A stretch of DNA of 64,000 bases from Microcebus murinus (taxonomy: Eukaryota > Chordata > Mammalia > Primates > Cheirogaleidae): contig NC_134136.1 of NCBI RefSeq assembly GCF_040939455.1, positions 100,056,014 through 100,120,013 of the forward strand, read 5' to 3'. The position numbers and the translations under genes are program-made. Under the pieces are notes generated by a model that was given only the letters and a program-made list of their open reading frames with translations, was not told the origin of the DNA and searched no databases. Position 1 is the stretch's first letter. Every line of letters starts with the position of its first letter. Below, in pieces: positions 1-11,717 of this stretch.

Positions 1-1610
1 AAAGAGAAGAAAGGACACTTCTTTCCATATTCATATCATCACTGTAGATGTCAGGGTGTCGTTTGGCTCAAACAGAAAAACTAAAGGTTTCTCATCTGTT
101 TGCATAGTTTGATTTTTCTGCTTCACTGTATAGGGCCTGGAGACCTGTACATGTTTATGTCCTTTATTCTCCTTGAGTGTCTGTGAGTCTGATTCACTAG
201 CCTACTTATTATGATCCATGAGTTGGCTCTAAATCAATAACTCCTGTTAACCCAATTCTAGAAGTCTACTGAAATAAAGAACTGGGACCAGCATTTGGAT
301 AATATAGGCAAGAAACAATCCAGGCAAGAAAGAATTCTATTTTCTTTCTAAGCCAAACTGTCAGGTAGCATCATATTTATAAAACATTCTTTCACACCAG
401 ATATAAAGTTTAAAGTAAGAGTAAAGAAGGTATATTTCCTTTAAATTTCTTGTAAATAGCAGTGATGGCGAATAGAAAGCCGTTATTGCAGCTCCAGTGT
501 TCCATCTATTGTGAAAATGGAGCCCAGAGAAGAAAACACATTTATGTCAATCATCAGGAAGCGAGTTTCGAGGCTGAATTATCCAGATAATTGCCCTAAA
601 TTTTCATCCTGGCCTGTGATTGTTTCCTTTTCTACTGCCTTACACAGTTTTGCCTTTTTTCTTTGTCATCATTTTGCACTTCCTGACATTCTCTGTGTCA
701 GCTGGCCATGTTATTGACTTCTATTTTTGTTGAGGTCACTTCCGTAGAAGCATCTCTTCAGCTTTTGATTGCCCTTAGTGGTGAGGAATTTGAATAAAAA
801 TGTATGACAGATGCTATTGAGATGGGGGAAGGGTTTGCTGGTGGAGAGGTGAATCATAATGTGAAAGCTGTATCGCTCAATCCCCCAAACACCCACTCCA
901 ATTTTGGCTCTTTGACAATGCTGTCTCTTTGAGAAAGAAGAACAGTTTGATCTGAATTCTTATTAGGTTCTGAGCCATCAAATTAGAATCTAATAAGCTC
1001 ATTTGGAAGGGTTTTGAATTAGCTTAAAACAGACCCACGCTGAGCTCATAGAGGAGACCCTCCTACTCTTTCCAGGCAACCTGTAGTTTATAGACTTAAT
1101 TTTCAAAGTCTCTTCTTTGTCTCTTTTCTCATCTTATACTTGTGCTCTTTTCTCCTTTAAAATTGGCTGCTTCTAGCTATATCTTACACTTCTGGGGCAA
1201 TCTGTAACAGACCCTATTTGTAAGATTCTTTAAGAAAATCACAAATTTAGAGAGGAAAAAAAAGATACCTTTTTTAAATATGAGAAAGAGTTAGCTTCTG
1301 GAATCTTTCAGTTTGGCATCCTTCAGTAGTGCTAGTTACCTTTGAATGAGGAATTTTTTGGCAAACATAAAAATGTTCCCTGAATACTAAAATATATCAT
1401 CATTTGCTTGTAGATATAAACAAATGGAAAATTGTTTAGGGAAATGAGAGTCTGGAGTCTTAGATGGGTAGTAGGGGAAAAAGTGGTGTTGCAGTCAGCT
1501 TGTTGGACCTCTGAGGAAATGAATGAAGTAAAAGAGGGAGAGGAATAGGAATGGTTATTAAGTAGAGAAGACAACTTGCCAAGGTTTGTTGGGGCTTACC
1601 CAAGTTAGCC
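1..1610. other. Non-coding, unassigned AT-rich sequence
   Basis: I recognise no gene, RNA or confident repeat here. Open frames are short (80 codons or fewer) and have low-complexity composition typical of random frames in AT-rich DNA. A short stretch near 510-540 vaguely recalls MIR sequence but is too weak to call. Confidence 0.5.
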
Positions 1611-1619
1611 CAATCGGTA

Positions 1620-1815
1620 TGCTTCTATGTATATCATTTTGTACGTGTGCAAAGTTACTTGTAGGATGAATTCCCAGGAGTGGAGTTGCATGGTCAAAGG
1701 GTATATACATTCTTAATTTTAATTGTGATAGTTATTGTCAAATTGCTAGCTATGAAGTTCCTATCAATTTACACTTCCATGAGAAATGTATTGATAGAAT
1801 TTAGAGACTTTTTTA
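1620..1815 (-). mobile_element. Ancient L1M fragment (antisense)
   Basis: The stretch reading 'ggagttgcatggtcaaagg', followed by the equivalent of 'caatttacacttccatgag', matches the antisense form of the ORF2 3' region in old L1s. On the minus strand this is the end of ORF2 approaching the 3' UTR. It is diverged and interrupted, so the subfamily cannot be named. No TSD is visible. Confidence 0.6.
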
Positions 1816-1899
1816 TTCATCATCTTTTGGCACCCCATGTTATGGACAAGAATTGTAATGTCAGTCTAATTCTCATTTCTTGGTAACTACCTTGTTTTA

Positions 1900-3150
1900 C
1901 CTTTCAGGAAGCTTTTATTGATGTTGTTCAGAAATTTTGCCAGTACTTGTCTAAGTTTATATCCTTTAATTATTACTGCTTGACATTTGGTAGATTTTAC
2001 AAATTAAAGATTCACCTTCCCTCAGATCAATAACATTTCTTCTTTTATTTCTTTGATTATTCTCTCAATCCATTCTTTCTGTTCTCTCCCTCTGAAGCCC
2101 CAGTAAATCTGATATTGGAACCACTAAATCTATTCTGCATGCCTTTTAGTTTTTGTCTCCTACTCTTATTCTTTTACATTGTATTATGGGAGACTCCCTT
2201 GATTTGCTTTTCCTGCTTTTGATTATGACCTTAATTTACCCACTGAGTTTTTAAAAAGTGGGAATGATATTTAAAATTTTCGATTACTCTGTTGCTTCTT
2301 TTTTTCAGAGAAGCCTATTGTTTCCAAATGGATAAACCTTGCCAAAAAACTTATTTATTTTTTTCTTTTATTTTCTGTATTGATTGATACTGTCCCTTGT
2401 GAAGTTAATTTTTATGTTTGTTGAGTTTGGTAGTTTTCTTTCATTCTGTTGATTTTCCTCAAATATTTGAGGGTTCTTGGTTGTCTGTCTAAATTTGTAG
2501 TTGTTGAGCTAGATTGATCACAATTAGTTGAAGCATAGTCCCTACATCCAAGGAGATAATCCTTGTTTTTTTGGCAATGGGTAAATATTTTGATGATAGG
2601 GATCCTGAATCCAGCCCTGATGTAGGGGAGGCAGAAGTTTTATGGCTGAGTGCCCTTCCATTTTGGTTCCTTGTTTCCTGGATGTAGGGCTTTCCTTTCC
2701 CTCATGATGGCCTTATGTGACCTGAGGCATTGTTCTGCTTCTTCCACCCCAATGGACACTCTGAGGGTACTTGCAGAACTCCAAGGTATATGTACAGTTG
2801 TTATGAATGCTTTAATCTATGTAGCAAATGCCACAGCCATGGTTTTGTGGTGAGAGTATCAGTTCTGCTCTTTTCTATTCTATTAATCAATCACCTGACA
2901 GTATCCTTACTGTCTACTCCTTTTCTCAGCTCTCATGGATTCTAGTTTTCTTATTTCAGGCTTCTGCTGAGAAAATTTACTTTTCCCTCTTTCATATTGA
3001 CAGCTTTACAAATTCCTCAACAGTGTTGTGGTTTTTTTTTTTTTTCCTGTCGATTTTGAGTTGTTTTATGTCTTTCATGAGTTCCTCACCATTCTGGTTT
3101 TATGATACCCTTCTTATTATAGCACTAACATAGATTTATTTGCATTGTAT
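1900..3150 (-). mobile_element. Possible very old LINE/HAL1-like segment
   Basis: This T-rich stretch has phrases that resemble the antisense ORF1 region of ancient L1 or HAL1 elements, for example around 2050-2200 ('tctgatattggaaccac' then 'ctattctgcatgcctttta'). The match is from memory and weak. No ORF, poly(A) or TSD supports it. It could also be unique intergenic DNA. Confidence 0.25.
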
Positions 3151-3187
3151 TTTATTCCTGGATTTTTAATAGAATTTGAAGCCAGAA

Positions 3188-3188
<1 letters not shown>

Positions 3189-3218
<30 letters not shown>

Positions 3219-3219
3219 T
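3189..3219. repeat. (TG)n microsatellite
   Basis: A nearly pure TG dinucleotide run of about 30 bases. It is probably length-polymorphic. Nothing nearby suggests a function. Confidence 0.95.
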
Positions 3220-3220
3220 T

Positions 3221-3970
3221 CTCTACTACTTTTGAAATAATTTTGGTTTTAAGTTTGTAGCTATTTTAAGAGAACTCTAATATTTTAAAGGCCAGTCTGT
3301 CTCTTTGTAAATTTCTGAGGTAATTAAAATTCATCTTTAGATTTCCCATGAATATAAATTGAAATCACTAATTGTGAAATCAATAATTATACAGAGAAAT
3401 GGCAGTGTCAGAATTCTGCTAAGATCTCTTCCTTTCACTTCTTATAATCTAATTATCATCACTTAGATTTTTGCTTCACAGTTGAAATGCTAAAATTGGG
3501 GAAATAATGTCTACTGTAGTTTCAAACCATGATTTATGGGGAAAACACCTACTTACTTGCTTTAAATTTCTGTAAGAACTTGTTATTTTTCACCTACCAC
3601 AATTTAGACTGAAAAACAAAACAAAATTGTGGGCCCTCTGACTCATATTGTCTTGTAGTAATATATTAGTCCAAAATTAGATTGCAGCTTTATTAAAAAG
3701 CCCTATGCTCTTTTGAGGAATTGCCCCACTTTTTCTGTAAAGCAAGCAAAGTCTTTTAAATCTTTGAGAGATGCTAAAATTATGATTGATTCTTATGCTT
3801 TTAAAATCTCCAATCTTTTTTCTCATTTTGAACTGGAAAAACATATTGACTTTTTTCAGTGGAGATATAGGAACATTCATATTTATTTAGCTGGAGAGGG
3901 AAGATTATGAATTTGAAATTTCAAAGCCATTTCATAGTCAAAGGGTAATGGAATTATAGAGCCAAAAGGC
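3221..3970. other. Unassigned non-coding sequence
   Basis: AT-rich DNA with no recognisable gene or repeat. Two overlapping open frames on opposite strands near 3677-3910 (about 65 codons each) show no family resemblance and are treated as chance. Confidence 0.5.
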
Positions 3971-3974
3971 TTCT

Positions 3975-4195
3975 TCAGGTAGCTTTGTGGTGATGTGTGA
4001 AGAGCAGAGAACTAAAATCAGAAAACCTAAGGTCGAGTTCCCACTTTCCACTTTCTAGCTGTGTGACCCAACTCAAATTACATAAATTCTTTAAAGTGCA
4101 TTTCCTCATATGTCAAAGGAAGGTAGGTGATCCCTGCCCTGTTAATTCTCTTACTTTAGTGTAAGGATCAAATGAAAGAGTATAAAAAAATATAG
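3975..4195 (+). repeat. MIR SINE, sense
   Basis: The diagnostic MIR core is readable in order: 'ctagctgtgtgaccca', then the diverged equivalent of 'tttcctcatctgtaaaatgg', then an 'aaggatcaaatgaaa' stretch. MIR is an ancient tRNA-derived SINE mobilised by L2. This copy is strongly diverged and has no visible TSD. Confidence 0.8.
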
Positions 4196-4778
4196 TGGGA
4201 ATTGTGAACTGCTGTTTGAATGTATGTAGATTTTTTTCTAGAAGTAAAAAAGAAACTCCTGTTTATTAGACAATTTGCCTAATTTCATCACTTAATTAGT
4301 GGTAGAGCTAGGTCTCCTAAATCAGTCTGGTAATATTTCCACTGGAGTGTAACTTTTAAAGCTTGCTATCTGCCTAAAAGGCTTTCTTTTCGTCTCTTAT
4401 TTAATAAACTATATAGATTTCCCCACCCACATTTTTCTTTGCCAAACAACTGTGAAATTCTTGATGATTCTGATTCCTTTACTACTTGCTTCTACAAAGT
4501 ATCAAACAGCTGGAGGATGACTTTCTGCCTTAGTGTAAGGTCAGCTGGAACAAAGTGGTCCCAACTCTCTTCCAGAGTCCTCAGGATAATTTTTAGGTTA
4601 TTAAGTATGAAATGTCCGATTCCCTTAAGTACTACGTTTGATAGTTGATATTTCTGATATTTCACTTTGGCACTTTCTGTTTTATTTTTATTGTGAAGGT
4701 ACATCCTCAGTCTTTCAAACTCACAGTTTGGCTTGTGTTTATCTTTCAAAAAATTTTTAGAGCAATTTTTGTGAAATC

Positions 4779-4979
4779 ATGGATAAGTTAAAAATTCGTG
4801 TTATTTTCAAATATGAATTCCATCATGGAAACAATGCAGCACAGACAGCTCGAAATATCAATGAAGTGTTTGGAACGATGTGGTTAATGAACACACAGTG
4901 TGTTAATGGTTTGAAAAGTTCTGTCCTGGTGATTTTAATCTTGAAAATAAACCATATGGGCAACCCGAGACCAAGGTAG
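4779..4979 (+). pseudogene. Mariner transposase, N-terminal fragment
   Basis: The frame from the ATG at 4779 reads a helix-turn-helix N-terminus with the characteristic 'AQTARNINEVFG' motif, which in the family binds the terminal inverted repeat. The frame then deviates: after about residue 30 the expected 'ERTVQRWF' region is scrambled by small indels. At 4968-5020 a short piece matching the family ('KVDNDELK'-like) is still recognisable in another frame. The gene is broken here and is interrupted at about 5031 by an L1 insertion. Confidence 0.85.
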
Positions 4980-5031
4980 ATAATGATGAGCTGAAAACTG
5001 TAGTGAAAGTGAATCCATCTCAACCTGTGTG

Positions 5032-5427
5032 ATTAATAAAATATGGTATATGTGTACAATGGAATACTGCTCAATTATAAAAAAAACAATGGTGATCTAG
5101 CACCTCTTATATTATCCTGAATAGAGCTTGAGCCCATCCTCTGAAGTGAGGTATCACAAGAATGGAAGAATAGGTAGTATTGGCCATCAAACTGGTACTC
5201 GCCATGAAACTGGCACTAACTGATCAACACTAAGGTCCTCACGTGGTAGTAATATTCATTGGGGGTTGGGGGGTGGGGGTGTGTAAACTCACAACTAATG
5301 GATGGGGTGAGCATTGTATGGGGGAAGGGCATGCCTCTAATCCTGGCTTGGGTGAGGCAAAGTCATAACATGTAACCAAAATGTTTGTACTCCCATAGTA
5401 TGCTGAAATAAAAAAAAAACACAAAAA
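5032..5427 (+). mobile_element. 5'-truncated L1 3' end inserted in the mariner
   Basis: The sequence begins inside late ORF2 (a diverged 'WIKKMWHIYTMEYYSAIKN' region) and runs through a lemur-type 3' UTR to 'tgctgaaataaaaaaaaa'. Imperfect flanking repeats 'aacctgtgtg' (5022-5031) and 'aacctatgtg' (5428-5437) fit a TSD. The transposase reading resumes immediately after it, so the L1 arrived after the mariner. Confidence 0.85.
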
Positions 5428-5432
5428 AACCT

Positions 5433-6099
5433 ATGTGTGAATTAGCAGCAAGGTTTGACGTTACTATTCCAACAATACTGGCCCATTTGAAACAAATTGG
5501 CAAGGTAAAGAAGATGGATAGATGGGTTCCGCATGAATTAAATGATCATCAGAAGAGAAATTGTCTTGAAGCTTGCCTTTCTTTGCTGTCACAACATAAA
5601 GGTCAATCATTTCTACACTGTATTGTTATGTGTGTTGGAAAATGAATTCTTTTTGACAATTGCAAGCATTTGGGCACAATGGTTGGATAAAGGTGAAGTG
5701 CCAAAACAGTCCAAAACCGAATATTCATCAAAAAAGCTAACAGTGTCTGTTTGGTGGTCCATTGCTGGTATTATCAACTATAGCTTCATGAAACACAGTC
5801 AATGAATTACGGTGGATGTCTATTGCAACCAATTGCATGAAATGATGAGGATGCTTGTGAATAAGCAGCTGAGATTGGTCAGTAGAGACATGCGAATCCT
5901 CTTGCATGACAATGCTCAACCACATGCCACACAAACAACGCTGCTCAACCTATGCAGGCTGGACTTGGAAACTCTCTGTCATCCACCATATTCACTGGAC
6001 CTTGTACCAACTGACTACCACTTTTTCCCAGGCTTTGGAGCACTTCTTGCAAGGAAAAATATTCAATTCCTAACAAGCTGTGGAAAATACCTTTTGTGA
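5433..6099 (+). pseudogene. Mariner transposase, catalytic domain remnant
   Basis: The frame continues the transposase after the L1: 'PTILAHLKQIGKVKKMDRW', then 'ACLSLLSQHKG', then (after a frameshift near 5640) 'AQWLDKGEVPK', 'VWWSIAGIINYSFMK', 'LLHDNAQPH' and 'LDLVPTDYHFF'. The second and third catalytic Asp positions (HDNA and the PxDLxPTDYHFF block) can be seen. The first, normally in a 'TCDEKW' context, reads 'MCVGK', so that Asp is lost. With frameshifts and the L1 insertion, no active enzyme is possible. Confidence 0.88.
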
Positions 6100-6276
6100 T
6101 TTTATCACCACTCACTCTCTAGGCTTCTTTGCTGCTGGCATAAGCAAGCACTCATTAAGATGGCAAAACTGTGTTAATAGTGTAGGCGCATACTTTGATT
6201 AATTGCACTACTTCTTGTTTCAGATATCATAAACTACACTTTTGATTTGAAACCGGACATTTCATATTTAATTACC

Positions 6277-6690
6277 TAATAAAAGGGAAACTGAGTGCCT
6301 CATGTTTAATAGAATCATTTAGGCTTGTTAAGTAGAAGTGTCCACGATAAGGAATTGAATTTTCAGATTTCGGATACAATTAGTTGAGCTTTATATTATT
6401 GTTCACTTAAGCAGATGTGGGAAAACAGTAAATCATTTCAAATAGAGAAAAGTGAAGATTCATGTTCAGCTAGAGAGAAGAAAGGGAAAAGAATATGTGA
6501 AAACTTTACAGTCACTTCATGTAATATTGAATAATGTAAATTGGAAAGTATAGAAGATGTTAATCAAATGCTTCAGATTTTGTAGAAAAAACCACTGATT
6601 TTTTATTTTTTGCTGAAACATGTACTTTCTGATGGGTTTATTTTTATTAATAAGGACAACACTTGGCATGCAAATGGTTTGGATAGCTAC
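6277..6690. other. Unassigned non-coding sequence
   Basis: Flanking DNA of the mariner. I see no gene or recognisable repeat. Confidence 0.5.
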
Positions 6691-6699
6691 TTACTATCA

Positions 6700-7340
6700 G
6701 AAAGAAAGAATTTTTAAAATAAATTTTTAATTTTAGAATAGTTTTAGCTTTACAGGAAAGTTACAATGATAGTACAGAGATATCCCACATCTACTTTCTC
6801 CTGCTGGTAATTAATACCTTACGTTAGTATGGTACATTTGTGACAACTGATGAACTAGTATTGACATATTAGTATTAACTGAAGGCCATACTTTATTCAC
6901 AATTCCTTAGGTTTTTTTTTTTAAGTCTAATGTCCTTTTTCTGTTCCAGATTTCCATCCAGGACACTACATTATATTTAGTCATCATGTCTCATTAGACT
7001 CCCCTAGACTGTGATAGTTTCTCAGACTTTGCCTGTTTTTGATGACCTTGACAGTTTTGAGGATTACTTGTCAGATATTTTGTAGAATGTCCTTCAATTG
7101 GGATTTGTCTGATGGGTAGGCTAGTGTTAAGGGTTCTTGGAAAGAAGACCACAGAGGTGAAGTGCCATTTTCATCACATCATATCAAAAGTACATACAAT
7201 CAACCTGACCTATCACTGTTGATGTTAACCTTGATCACCTGGCTGAGGTAGTGCTTGTCAGGTTTTTCTCCACTATAAAGTGATTTCTTTCTCCCTCTTT
7301 TCAACTCTACTCTTTGGAAGGAAGTCATTATCTGAAGCGT
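6700..7340 (-). mobile_element. L1M-type interspersed repeat (antisense, probable 3' UTR)
   Basis: This segment contains a well-known old repeat string: 'agttttagctttacagg', 'tagtatggtacatttgtgac', 'tttttctgttccag', 'gatgaccttgacagttttgag' and 'gatcacctggctgaggtag'. I recall it as an antisense L1M 3' region, but the exact subfamily is uncertain. It carries no ORF. Confidence 0.6.
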
Positions 7341-7665
7341 ACTTTATGGGTTGGGGAGGAAAGATCTAATTTTAACTATAATAAAAAATCATTATCATTT
7401 GCAAACATTCTGATCTTTGAGTGATCAATATCATAATTATATTTAGCAGGCTCATTTGACCAGCAAATGTAGAGATATGTGTTTCGCAGCTAACATCTCG
7501 GTAGGCAAATTGCATAGCCATATTTCCTTGAGTAGGATCCTCCTGTAAAGCATATTTCTTTGTGCATAGGAAATGGTCAGAATTATAGGCTCTGAAGACT
7601 CAGTCTCCACTGCTACCACTTCTCTGATATTCCAGGTCCTACCTGATATTCCAGTCAGTTTAGAA

Positions 7666-7845
7666 AAGTGGCTGTCACACTAGAGAGAGACAATCAACCA
7701 CTTGGAGGGCTTGTTAAAACACCAATTCCAGGGCTCTGTCCCTAAAATTTCTGACTCAATAGATCTGAGTGAAGACTGAGAATTTACATTTTTAACAAAT
7801 TTTCAGGTGATGCTGATGCTGGAGACCACACTTTGAGAACTACTG
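7666..7845 (+). mobile_element. MER5A-type hAT non-autonomous element
   Basis: The inner sequence 'acttggagggcttgttaaaa' and the end 'caggtgatgctgatgctgg ... ctttgagaac' are typical of MER5A, a non-autonomous Charlie/hAT transposon. The flanking 8-mers 'gtttagaa' (7658-7665) and 'ggttagat' (7846-7853) agree at 6 of 8 positions, consistent with an old 8-bp hAT target duplication. Confidence 0.85.
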
Positions 7846-8224
7846 GGTTAGATCATAGAGAGTGAAAACACCTGAGCTACATTATTTCAATTCTCTACTG
7901 ACCTTTGCTGTGTAGCTGATTCTACAGATGCTGGTACACAACACAGTTTCCTCCATAGAATGCTCTATTTGAGCTCCTCCACTCTGAAAACCCTTTGTCT
8001 TCACTAAGAAACTGATGTTGGCTCTGTTCTTTGAGAAAGAGAGTGATACAATATGTTGCCTTGGCCTACCAGAAGGCTTATAGTCTCAATTAACACAACT
8101 ATACTAACTCCTCTGATTGCTGCTTATTCTTCATAGTGTGGCTCCTGCCCCAATTTATGAAATTTATTTTTTATTTGTACTGTACATAACCAGCATATAA
8201 TTCTTTTTGAAAATTAATAATATC

Positions 8225-8400
8225 TACTGGCATATCTTAAGCACTTACTCTTTTAACTTTAGCATCCACTCTAAGAGTTAGATCTATTATTTGTCTCATT
8301 TTAGAGAAGAAGAAATTGAGAATCAGGTTCATCATCTTCCTAAAGGTCATACAATTATGAAATGGGGGACTAGGGGCTGAAACTCATGTCTTCCACTCCA
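8225..8400 (-). repeat. MIR SINE, antisense
   Basis: The order 'taagcacttact', 'tctcattttagagaagaag', 'cctaaaggtcatac' and 'ctgaaactcatgtcttc' is the antisense MIR layout. It lies just upstream of a second MIR in the opposite orientation. Confidence 0.7.
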
Positions 8401-8429
8401 AGCTGGTGCTTCTCAGTTCTGAACTTATG

Positions 8430-8650
8430 AAGAAGGGGCCATGTGGTGCAGTAGAAAGAACCAGGTGACCATTTGCTGCCTATATCACTGAAACATGGTA
8501 CTTCTTCCAAACACAGCTTTCCTATATTCCAAAATGAGGGATAATAATACTTTCCTCATAGAGTTGTCTTAAGTGTTGAAGAAAATCATGGCTATAAAAT
8601 ACTTAGTAGAATGCCATATTTATGTTAAGTACTCAATAAGTATGTTCTTT
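8430..8650 (+). repeat. MIR SINE, sense
   Basis: The order 'gtggtgcagtagaaagaacc', 'ccaaaatgagggataataat', 'catagagttgtcttaag' and 'gttaagtactcaataag' follows the MIR consensus from the tRNA-derived part to the 3' end. Confidence 0.75.
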
Positions 8651-8659
8651 TTTTCAAAG

Positions 8660-9860
8660 CCACTTGCCTACGTGAAATTATCTCTATTGCATTTAATTGT
8701 GTAACTAATACCACCTGAGTTAAAAAGAACATTCTATTTGTAAAGGAATAAATTAGGAATGAATGAAGAAAAAAATATTGCTAACTTTACTCATATTGGC
8801 ACTGGAGTTTCCATCTATACTTAAAATTATCTCTTTTTTTGAGTTCTTTCATTACATACATTTTTTAAAAAAATAAAATTTAAAAGGCTGATATAGCAAT
8901 TTAGAAACAATATACAACAAATATAAGATTGTCATTTTATCTTTGGATAAAATAATTTTAGTGCTCGAGGAACATAAATGGAGTTTGTGTTCCTAAGAAG
9001 CATGGATCAGAGAACTGCTATAGTATACCAGGTTATAAAATCTTTGATCTGTTACTAATTTTTGAAGTTGTGTAGTCCAACTTTCAATTATCTTCCTTGT
9101 GGTTTTGTGTAGAATTTTGCCTGGGGATTTTTCTTTACCTTTAATTTTTTTAAAAAAACACATGCTGAATAGGAAAATATATTAAATTTCATTACTTCAT
9201 GAGTATATTTCTGTTCATTGTCTCATCCAACCTGCAAAACAATTCCTGTTTCCTCCTATTGATTTGGGTTTTCTCCCTTCTTTATCTAGTTACAACTTTG
9301 CTTATGTTCTAGCTTGACTTTTCTTTATGTTTCTAAAACCAGATTAGTTTTGAGATGTGGAGATTTTGTTCTCACTGGTCTTTGACATCAGCCTGAGCAT
9401 ATCAACTGATTTTAGAAAAAATATAGCAGTGGCTGGAATGACAAATGCAGTAGATGATGTCTTGATGTGAATCACGTCTGTCCAACATGGATAAATTCCA
9501 AAACAAAATGTTTTGGAAGCTAATGTCTAGGGAATTAGACCTTATAATAATTCAAATGAGAAAATAATGCATTCCAAGGTCAAATATAATTTTTAAGAGG
9601 TCCATATTTCCAGATTGTCTACGTGTCTGCTCTCTTCTGTTAGTATAAGCAGTCCAGAATCAACTGACGATGTTCAGTGTTCCTCTGCCTGTTTGTAAAT
9701 CAGACAATTGCATTCATCATTCCTTATCATTCCTTCTTGATTGGGAGAACTGGCTCATTTCAATGCTAAAAATTCCCAGAGATTAAAATGATGTCTCTTT
9801 TTTGCTTAGGCTTTTATCTGAAAACATTTTCTTGAAGTTTTGATAGCTGCAGAAAAGTAG
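8660..9860. other. Unassigned non-coding sequence
   Basis: AT-rich DNA with no gene, RNA or repeat that I recognise. Confidence 0.5.
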
Positions 9861-9864
9861 TAGT

Positions 9865-10065
9865 ACAGTAGGAAGAGCATAAGCTTTGGAGGCAGATAAC
9901 TATAGCTTTGAATCCATGAGCAAGTTACTCAAATTCTGTGTCCACTTCCACATAAAACATATACATAATAGTACATATTTGGCAAGGTTGTGGTAAGAGT
10001 TAAATGAACTAACATACAGACAGTACCTGTGGTGATGTCAAGGATGTATTAAGTGCTCAAAAATG
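9865..10065 (+). repeat. MIR SINE, sense
   Basis: MIR features in order: 'aagagcataagctttggagg', 'tgagcaagttactcaaat', 'ggcaaggttgtggtaagag' and 'tattaagtgctcaaaaatg'. The copy is diverged but its order is intact. Confidence 0.75.
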
Positions 10066-10069
10066 TTAA

Positions 10070-11080
10070 TTTCAATTTCTTGGTAGTAATGTGTGTTAAA
10101 TGCCGTTGGTTTTACATGAAAATGTCTCAAACAAGTATACCTTATGGAATTTTCAACCTGAAGGAAAGGGGAGAACACAAATAAGAGGTCTTATAAGAGT
10201 CAAAACATCTCACCCGTTACCATCATTCAGAAGTGACAAATGTCATTAAATGATAAACTGATAGGTACATTTTCCTTCACAGAAATTATACTATCTGGAG
10301 GATTTCTAATAGCTTGAAGTCCAGTTGACACTCTCGGACTAATATTTAAAATAAATAATAGACAACAAAATTAATAGCTGGCATTTGAAGTGCTGCAACT
10401 TGTCACCAAATACCATAGCTCCCTAAACCATTAGCTGCCACCTCATGTAATTGGTAGAACAGTACTGTACTATTCCCAATATTGCTGAAATGTTCTGTAA
10501 TACCCGCAGACAATTCTCTGGCCTATTTTTGGTGCTCCATTTAACTTTTTGCCAAATCTGAATTACTGGGGTTTGAACTATTCAAATGCTACCTCATGCT
10601 AGCTTTCAGATTGATCCTAATTGCATTAATTGATAGTAATTTCCCCATCCAAAAATTTTGGGGAGTAATTTAATCTTGGTAAGACTTCTGAAGCCACTAA
10701 GGTGCCACCACCTGAAGACTTAGTGCACTACAGTGACATAAAAAAATGCATGCTAAACTTGGAGTTTGAAAAAGAAGTTTATTTATACACCATATCTTTT
10801 GTGACAACAGTGTTTTGAGACTGTTGGCAAGTAATACTCCTATGGATACATATAAGCTGTGAGAAAACAGTAAAAAGGCTTTTATTAATTATAAAGTTTT
10901 CCTAAGTATCCTATATAACCCACTCACTTCTCTCATTTCTCCAGTGTTTCCAATTACTCTTCACTAAATTCACTAAATCAATAAATCTGGAAGGTTCATA
11001 TGGATTAAACTGTCTATCGGGCATTGTGTGTGTCTATGGAAAAAGGATAGATGTAATAGGAAACATGTTGTTCTTGCTCT
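10070..11080. other. Unassigned non-coding sequence, possible conserved element inside
   Basis: No repeat or coding signal is seen. Around 10560-10660 there is a cluster of homeodomain-like AT motifs ('aattgcattaattgatag') of the kind often seen in conserved enhancers. Conservation cannot be tested from one sequence. Confidence 0.4.
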
Positions 11081-11229
11081 TGTATGAGTTTTCATTTTAA
11101 TTCAGAACATAGCTTATACCCCCCAAATAACAGCACGATAACAAAGAGTACTAGCAAAGTGAGTGTATAGTTATTCTTATAAGTGGTCAGGAGGTATCTA
11201 AGTTGATCCAATTTATTTATTGGCCAATT

Positions 11230-11530
11230 TGGCAATTTATCAAAATTTTTTTTAAAGTATATGACTTTTGACCTAGCAATTCCATTGCTAAGAATTTCTT
11301 CTATGGATATATATGTACATGTATGTGAAGATTTATGTGAAATAATGTTTCTTGCAGCATTATTTGTAATACAAACATAGAAATGAACTGAATATTCCTC
11401 AGTGGGGGACTGGTTAAACAAATCATGGTCCAGCCAGGAGATGAAATACTATATACTTGTTAAAAATAAAAAGATAGTGCTATATGTACAGACATGAAAG
11501 ATGTCTGAGATAAGGCTGAAGAAATGATGT
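11230..11530 (+). mobile_element. Old L1ME/L1M 3' fragment (sense)
   Basis: The phrases 'tgacctagcaattccattgc', 'cttgcagcattatttgta' and 'gggactggttaaacaaatca', followed by the diverged equivalent of the 'aatactatgcagctgttaaaaa' block, are the sense 3' part of old L1 ORF2. AT-rich microsatellite-like DNA follows (11540-11610). Confidence 0.75.
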
Positions 11531-11717
11531 ATGTCATTGTTATATATGTGTGTATATGCATATATATCATCAATATCCATTTATATATGTATGTATATAA
11601 ATATATGGAAGGAAACATATTAAGTCTTTGATTTGGCTCTCAGTTTGACTGTTGTTGGCATATATGAGTGCTACTAATTTGTGTACATTGATTTTGTAAC
11701 CTGAGACTTTTATGAAC

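Larger units (their letters stand above)
4596..6276 (+). mobile_element. Hsmar2-like mariner transposon, split by an L1
   Basis: Terminal inverted repeats are visible. The left end has 'attaagtatgaaatgtccg' and the right end carries its near-complement ('cggacatttcatatttaatt'). Both ends abut a TA dinucleotide (4594-4595 and 6277-6278), the target duplication expected of Tc1/mariner elements. After removing the L1 at 5032-5427 and one TSD copy, the element is about 1.28 kb, a normal full length. It encodes a decayed transposase in two pieces. Assignment to the Hsmar2 group rests on remembered transposase similarity. Confidence 0.88.

Noticed and set aside
3189..3219. (TG)n as a regulatory Z-DNA element
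   Set aside because: Such microsatellites are common and nothing nearby suggests a promoter or gene.
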